Source: Bifidobacteriaceae bacterium (lineage in GTDB: Bacteria; Actinomycetota; Actinomycetes; Actinomycetales; WQXJ01). Taken from it: 6,150 nucleotides of DNA. The stretch spans positions 1 to 6,150 of the forward strand of contig JAISBQ010000306.1 in assembly GCA_031266115.1 (NCBI GenBank), read 5' to 3'. Below, one piece after another: positions 5,577-6,150 of this stretch. The notes below the pieces were generated by a model. The model saw only the letters and a program-made list of their open reading frames with translations, did no database searches and was not told where the DNA came from. Position 1 is the stretch's first letter, and every line of letters begins with the position of its first letter. A program made the translations under genes and the position numbers.

Positions 5577-6150
5577 CTAGGACGGAAACCCGGTCGCGTC
5601 GCCGAGCAGCGACGCTGGACGCAGGGCCCGTGGCCCGAATCGTCCCCGGATGGCGTCGCCCGCCTCCTGAGCCTGGCGTTCGGCATCGGCCACGTCGTGG
5701 CCGTCCAAGGTGGGCTGGATGGTCATACGCTCAGGCGATACCAACTGTTCCAGCCGGACACCCACGAGACGCACCGGCATCCCTCGCAGATCGACCGCCG
5801 CCACAAGGTCCCGCGCCGCCTCCGCGATGGTCTTTGTGAGATTCGTCGCTCCCGCCAGCGTTCGCGACCGGCTGATCGTCGTGAAATCAGCCGTGCGCAC
5901 CTTGACCGCGACCGTGTGGCTGGCAAACCCGGCCACCCGCATGCGATGGGCGGCCTTGTCCGCCAGGGCGAGCACCGCGGCGTCGAGTCGCTCCCCTCGC
6001 GGCACGTCCTCGGGAAACGTCACCTCGGCTCCGATCGATTTCTCCTCCCGCCTCGGGCAGACCGGGCGGGGGTCATGGCCGCGTGCCAACGCCGCCAAGT
6101 GTTCTGCCCACGCCCCGCCGACCGCGCGACGCAATACCGCCTCCGGGGTC
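5577..6150 (-). CDS. dinB: DNA polymerase IV DinB (C-terminal 190 aa, cut by window edge)
   Basis: DinB is a Y-family translesion DNA polymerase. Only the end of the thumb and the little-finger domain fall in the window; the palm with the catalytic acidic residues lies beyond the right edge. The frame is open to the last base (first full codons read TPEAVLRRAVGGAW), so the true start is outside. Family landmarks in the fragment are the end of the thumb, GHDPRPV (24-30), then EEKSIGAEVTF (35-45), AVKVRTADFTTISRSRTL (81-98), RLVGVRLEQL (127-136) and the closing IRGRFGPRALRPASLL (167-182). Many actinobacterial DinB proteins carry a clamp-binding QLxLD/QLxLF-like motif between the last two landmarks; here the matching stretch reads QPTLDG (145-150), a weakened form. 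The stop is TAG 5577-5579. Linkage to DUF3040 and the dcw cluster is common in actinobacteria. SOS control cannot be judged because the promoter is not in the window. Confidence 0.94.
   Translation of the reverse strand, partial: TPEAVLRRAVGGAWAEHLAALARGHDPRPVCPRREEKSIGAEVTFPEDVPRGERLDAAVLALADKAAHRMRVAGFASHTVAVKVRTADFTTISRSRTLAGATNLTKTIAEAARDLVAAVDLRGMPVRLVGVRLEQLVSPERMTIQPTLDGHDVADAERQAQEAGDAIRGRFGPRALRPASLLGDATGFPS

Overview
This window is the upstream end of a division and cell-wall (dcw) cluster from a GC-rich bacterium, almost certainly an actinobacterium. All seven genes lie on the minus strand, so the reading order runs from high to low coordinates: dinB (3' part only), a DUF3040 membrane protein gene, mraZ, rsmH, ftsL, a class B penicillin-binding protein gene (ftsI/pbpB) and murE (5' part only). 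The actinobacterial assignment rests on the DUF3040 family, GTG starts, strong GC bias, the Arg/Pro-rich cytoplasmic N-terminus of FtsL, and the wording of the PBP (EPGSTGK active site, no PASTA domain). From memory of family sequences the PBP looks most like Micrococcales or close relatives; this is inference and was not checked by search.

Region by region: 1-982 is murE, starting at ATG 982 and running off the left edge. 1021-2793 is ftsI/pbpB. 2790-3242 is ftsL. 3239-4228 is rsmH, starting at a GTG well inside a longer open frame. 4229-4410 is a 182-nt mraZ-rsmH gap with one clear hairpin. 4411-4836 is mraZ. 4837-5153 is a non-coding regulatory region with a 10-bp-phased array of TGGNG boxes (likely MraZ operator) and, further upstream, several inverted repeats that probably end or separate the previous transcript. 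5154-5513 is the DUF3040 gene. 5577-6150 is the C-terminal part of DNA polymerase IV.

How the genes work together: MraZ is the regulator of the cluster and probably binds the box array ahead of its own gene. RsmH methylates 16S rRNA. FtsL and the PBP are divisome membrane proteins, and the PBP cross-links septal peptidoglycan. MurE makes the cytoplasmic UDP-MurNAc-tripeptide precursor. rsmH, ftsL and pbpB are joined by 4-nt stop/start overlaps, which indicates translational coupling. dinB and DUF3040 are probably a separate unit.

I see no mobile element, CRISPR array, tRNA, rRNA or foreign island. This is a conserved core region, and I found no undescribed system. The most informative non-coding element is the phased box array at 4876-4931.
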